A stretch of 64,000 nt of DNA, taken from assembly GCF_009734385.1 (NCBI RefSeq), contig NZ_CP046452.1, forward strand, positions 1,488,001 through 1,552,000, in the 5' to 3' direction. Below, piece by piece: positions 60,082-64,000 of this stretch (position 1 is its first letter; each line of letters starts with the position of its first letter). This stretch comes from Corynebacterium kalinowskii. Its GTDB lineage: Bacteria > Actinomycetota > Actinomycetes > Mycobacteriales > Mycobacteriaceae. The position numbers were made by a program, and so were the translations under genes. Below the pieces are notes generated by a model that saw nothing but the letters and a program-made list of their open reading frames with translations, did no database searches and was not told the origin of the DNA.

Positions 60082-60092
60082 CAATCCTCCTC

Positions 60093-60299
60093 TTAGGACA
60101 TTTCTCCAATCAACATGTACAGCGCAGCGATGATAGCTACAGCCGCGATCACAGCCAAGCCGTACGTCGCCCGGCGGTTTTCCGCTTGGTACGCCGACCA
60201 TGCCCCACCAACCAAAAGGCCGGCGAGAATGAACAGAATGTACACAAAAGCGTAGTTCGGCCCAGTTGCACTGCTAGCCACTGTAACAACTTCCGCCAT
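60093..60299 (-). CDS. Small two-helix membrane protein in the his operon
   Basis: 68 residues, two hydrophobic segments (about 18-36 and 45-62) joined by a charged loop QAENRRA. Follows hisB by 3 bases and precedes the MFS gene. Function unknown; such small proteins appear at this place in corynebacterial his operons. Confidence 0.7.
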   Translation of the reverse strand: MAEVVTVASSATGPNYAFVYILFILAGLLVGGAWSAYQAENRRATYGLAVIAAVAIIAALYMLIGEMS

Positions 60300-60302
60300 G
60301 GA

Positions 60303-60899
60303 CTACAGAGCGCCCTTGGTGGAAGGAATGCCGGTGAGGCGTGGATCAGCCTCGACAGCAGCGCGCAATGCGCGAGCCACCGCCTTGTACTCGGCTTCCG
60401 TGATGTGATGCGGATCGCGGCCATAGTGGCAGCGCACGTGCAGCGTAATGCGGGAGTTGAGAGCGAGCGTTTCAAAGAAGTGCTCGTTGATCACGGTGGC
60501 GTAATGCCCGCCGATAATCTGATGCAGCATGTGCTCTGGCTCGCCGTTCATGACAAAGTACGGGCGACCGGAGATGTCCACGATGGCTTCACACAAGGTT
60601 TCGTCCATCGGCAGCATTGCCGAGCCGAAGCGGCGGATGCCCTTCTTGTCCCCTACTGCCTCAAGCAGCGCCTGGCCGAGGACAATTGCGGTGTCCTCAA
60701 CGGTGTGGTGCGCGTCGATGTGGGTGTCGCCCTTGGCATGCACCTTCAAATCGAAAGCGCCGTGCACGCCGAAAGCGGTGAGCATGTGGTCGAAGAAAGG
60801 TACTCCGGTGTCGATGTCGACGTTGCCGCTGCCGTCGAGATTGATCTCGACCTGAATATCCGATTCGCTGGTAGTACGAGATGCCCGTCCGATGCGCAT
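60303..60899 (-). CDS. hisB: Imidazoleglycerol-phosphate dehydratase
   Basis: 198 residues from ATG 60899, one base after the hisC stop. Metal-binding motifs [11 protein letters not shown] and [13 protein letters not shown] typical of His[12 protein letters not shown] also seen as [12 protein letters not shown] single-function HisB without the phosphatase domain. Confidence 0.96.
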   Translation of the reverse strand: MRIGRASRTTSESDIQVEINLDGSGNVDIDTGVPFFDHMLTAFGVHGAFDLKVHAKGDTHIDAHHTVEDTAIVLGQALLEAVGDKKGIRRFGSAMLPMDETLCEAIVDISGRPYFVMNGEPEHMLHQIIGGHYATVINEHFFETLALNSRITLHVRCHYGRDPHHITEAEYKAVARALRAAVEADPRLTGIPSTKGAL

Positions 60900-60900
60900 G

Positions 60901-63284
<2,384 letters not shown>

Positions 63285-63474
63285 GGTGGTCAGCCTCCTT
63301 GGCCCAGTGGCCGGTCGCGATCTGGCATGGTGGAAATATGGATTATTCTAGGTGTCTGTCTACCTGGTACTTTAAACTCCGCTAGGCCAGCGCCTATTTT
63401 CCGCCCTTTTTAGGGGGCTTAGAGTGGTAGCAGGCAACACCGAGACAATAATTTTCACCCTTTTGCAAATTATA
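63285..63474 (-). promoter_or_regulatory. his operon leader and -10 element
   Basis: A perfect TATAAT on the minus strand (63474-63469) gives a leader of about 178 bases to hisD. The leader has short inverted repeats but no T-box AGGGTGGNACCGCG motif and no run of histidine codons. A short frame [12 protein letters not shown] overlaps the hisD ribosome site. Confidence 0.45.
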
Positions 63475-63514
63475 CAATCCCGGTGGGTGGGTAAGACTCG
63501 GAAGGAGGTGTCAG

Positions 63515-64000
63515 GTGAACTACGACGAAGCCGAGCGCAAGAAAATTCTGATGTTTCCTACAATCGCGACGCTCAGCGCGGTTGCTGAGTCGATTGGGCT
63601 CAATTTTGTCGAGGGAGCTGACCGACTCCTCGTTCCTTGGGATTTGCATCGACAGCTGTTTACCTTCACTGCCCATCCAGATCCTGCAATCGTGTCCATC
63701 GCCCAGGTACGGTGCGATATCAGCATGGCCAAGCTCCATGACGTCACCGAGTTCATTGAGTCTTGGAACTCTGAGCGCATCAACCCCACTGCCTCGTTCC
63801 GCGTCACCGACGAAGGTGACGTGTCCGTATCCTTCGTGTCACACTTCCCCATTGGTGCCGGCGCATCGTGGGAGCAACTCAGCGACTTCATGTACCGCTC
63901 CTGCGATGTCACCGACATGGCTGTCACCGAACTTGCCAGCACGCTGGGCAGCCACCTCATTGCGCTCAACGACTACGCCCGCACCTACGAAGACGATAAA
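63515..64000 (+). CDS. YbjN-domain protein (C-terminus cut by window edge)
   Basis: 162 codons, open to the right edge. Start GTG 63515, with AAGGAGG 7 bases upstream. The segment MAKLHDVTEFIESWNSERI followed by FRVTDEGDVSVSFVSHFPI resembles YbjN-type domains (SycN/CesT-like fold), which may be chaperone-like. Divergent from hisD. Function unknown. Confidence 0.75.
   Translation, partial: MNYDEAERKKILMFPTIATLSAVAESIGLNFVEGADRLLVPWDLHRQLFTFTAHPDPAIVSIAQVRCDISMAKLHDVTEFIESWNSERINPTASFRVTDEGDVSVSFVSHFPIGAGASWEQLSDFMYRSCDVTDMAVTELASTLGSHLIALNDYARTYEDDK

Overview
The window looks like a chromosomal segment of a Corynebacterium species (Actinobacteria, moderately high G+C). No reference was searched. 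The assignment rests on the gene order: ispG-rip1-dxr; frr-pyrH-tsf-rpsB; rimM-trmD; ffh-glnK-amtB-ftsY-(large unknown gene)-smc-acyP; mutM-rnc-DUF177-sepIVA; pyk-lgt-trpC-like-his operon. It is also supported by corynebacterial/mycobacterial-type proteins (SepIVA, DUF2469, DUF2631, DUF4921, TIGR02234), a DtxR-type iron operator, and several genes that lack a Shine-Dalgarno sequence and are probably leaderless. Most genes lie on the minus strand and most of the segment is conserved core.

Layout. 1-5710: isoprenoid precursor genes (ispG fragment, dxr), the site-2 protease Rip1, small membrane proteins, rlmN and cdsA. 5778-9030: ribosome recycling factor, UMP kinase, EF-Ts and ribosomal protein S2, separated by hairpin terminators. 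9031-14000: an M23 peptidase-like exported protein, XerC, an iron-box promoter, and the dprA-comM-yraN cluster. 14019-18549: DUF2469, rnhB, lepB, rplS and tex. 18708-21445 is the most accessory-looking part: a Tat-exported lipoprotein asparaginase, a blasticidin-S-deaminase-like domain fused to an ASCH domain, and an SDR reductase, all on the plus strand inside a mostly minus-strand core. 21442-27159: a ClgR-like regulator coupled to trmD, then rimM, a lone AAA ATPase, rpsP, a methyltransferase and ffh. 27247-43789: nitrogen genes (glnK, amtB, gdhA) around ftsY, a 1108-residue protein of unknown function, smc, an alanine symporter, DNA repair and RNase III genes and sepIVA. 44151-53879: carbon metabolism (glycerate kinase, GalT-like DUF4921, M20 amidohydrolase, GntR regulator, glucan phosphorylase, pyruvate kinase) and lgt. 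53934-63284: a solitary trpC-like gene, a Trp-associated membrane protein and a long histidine operon (hisD-C-B, two membrane-protein genes, hisH-A, an inositol-phosphatase-like gene, hisF-I). A YbjN-domain gene runs off the right edge.

The most interesting items are the BSD-like deaminase/ASCH fusion, a DtxR-controlled promoter that may drive a small RNA or xerC, a perfect inverted pair of DnaA boxes, the TrpC-like protein with a changed active-site residue, the uncharacterised giant gene next to smc, and the ClgR-like regulator with a degron-like tail in the rimM-trmD operon. I saw no CRISPR array, insertion sequence, prophage, rRNA or tRNA gene.
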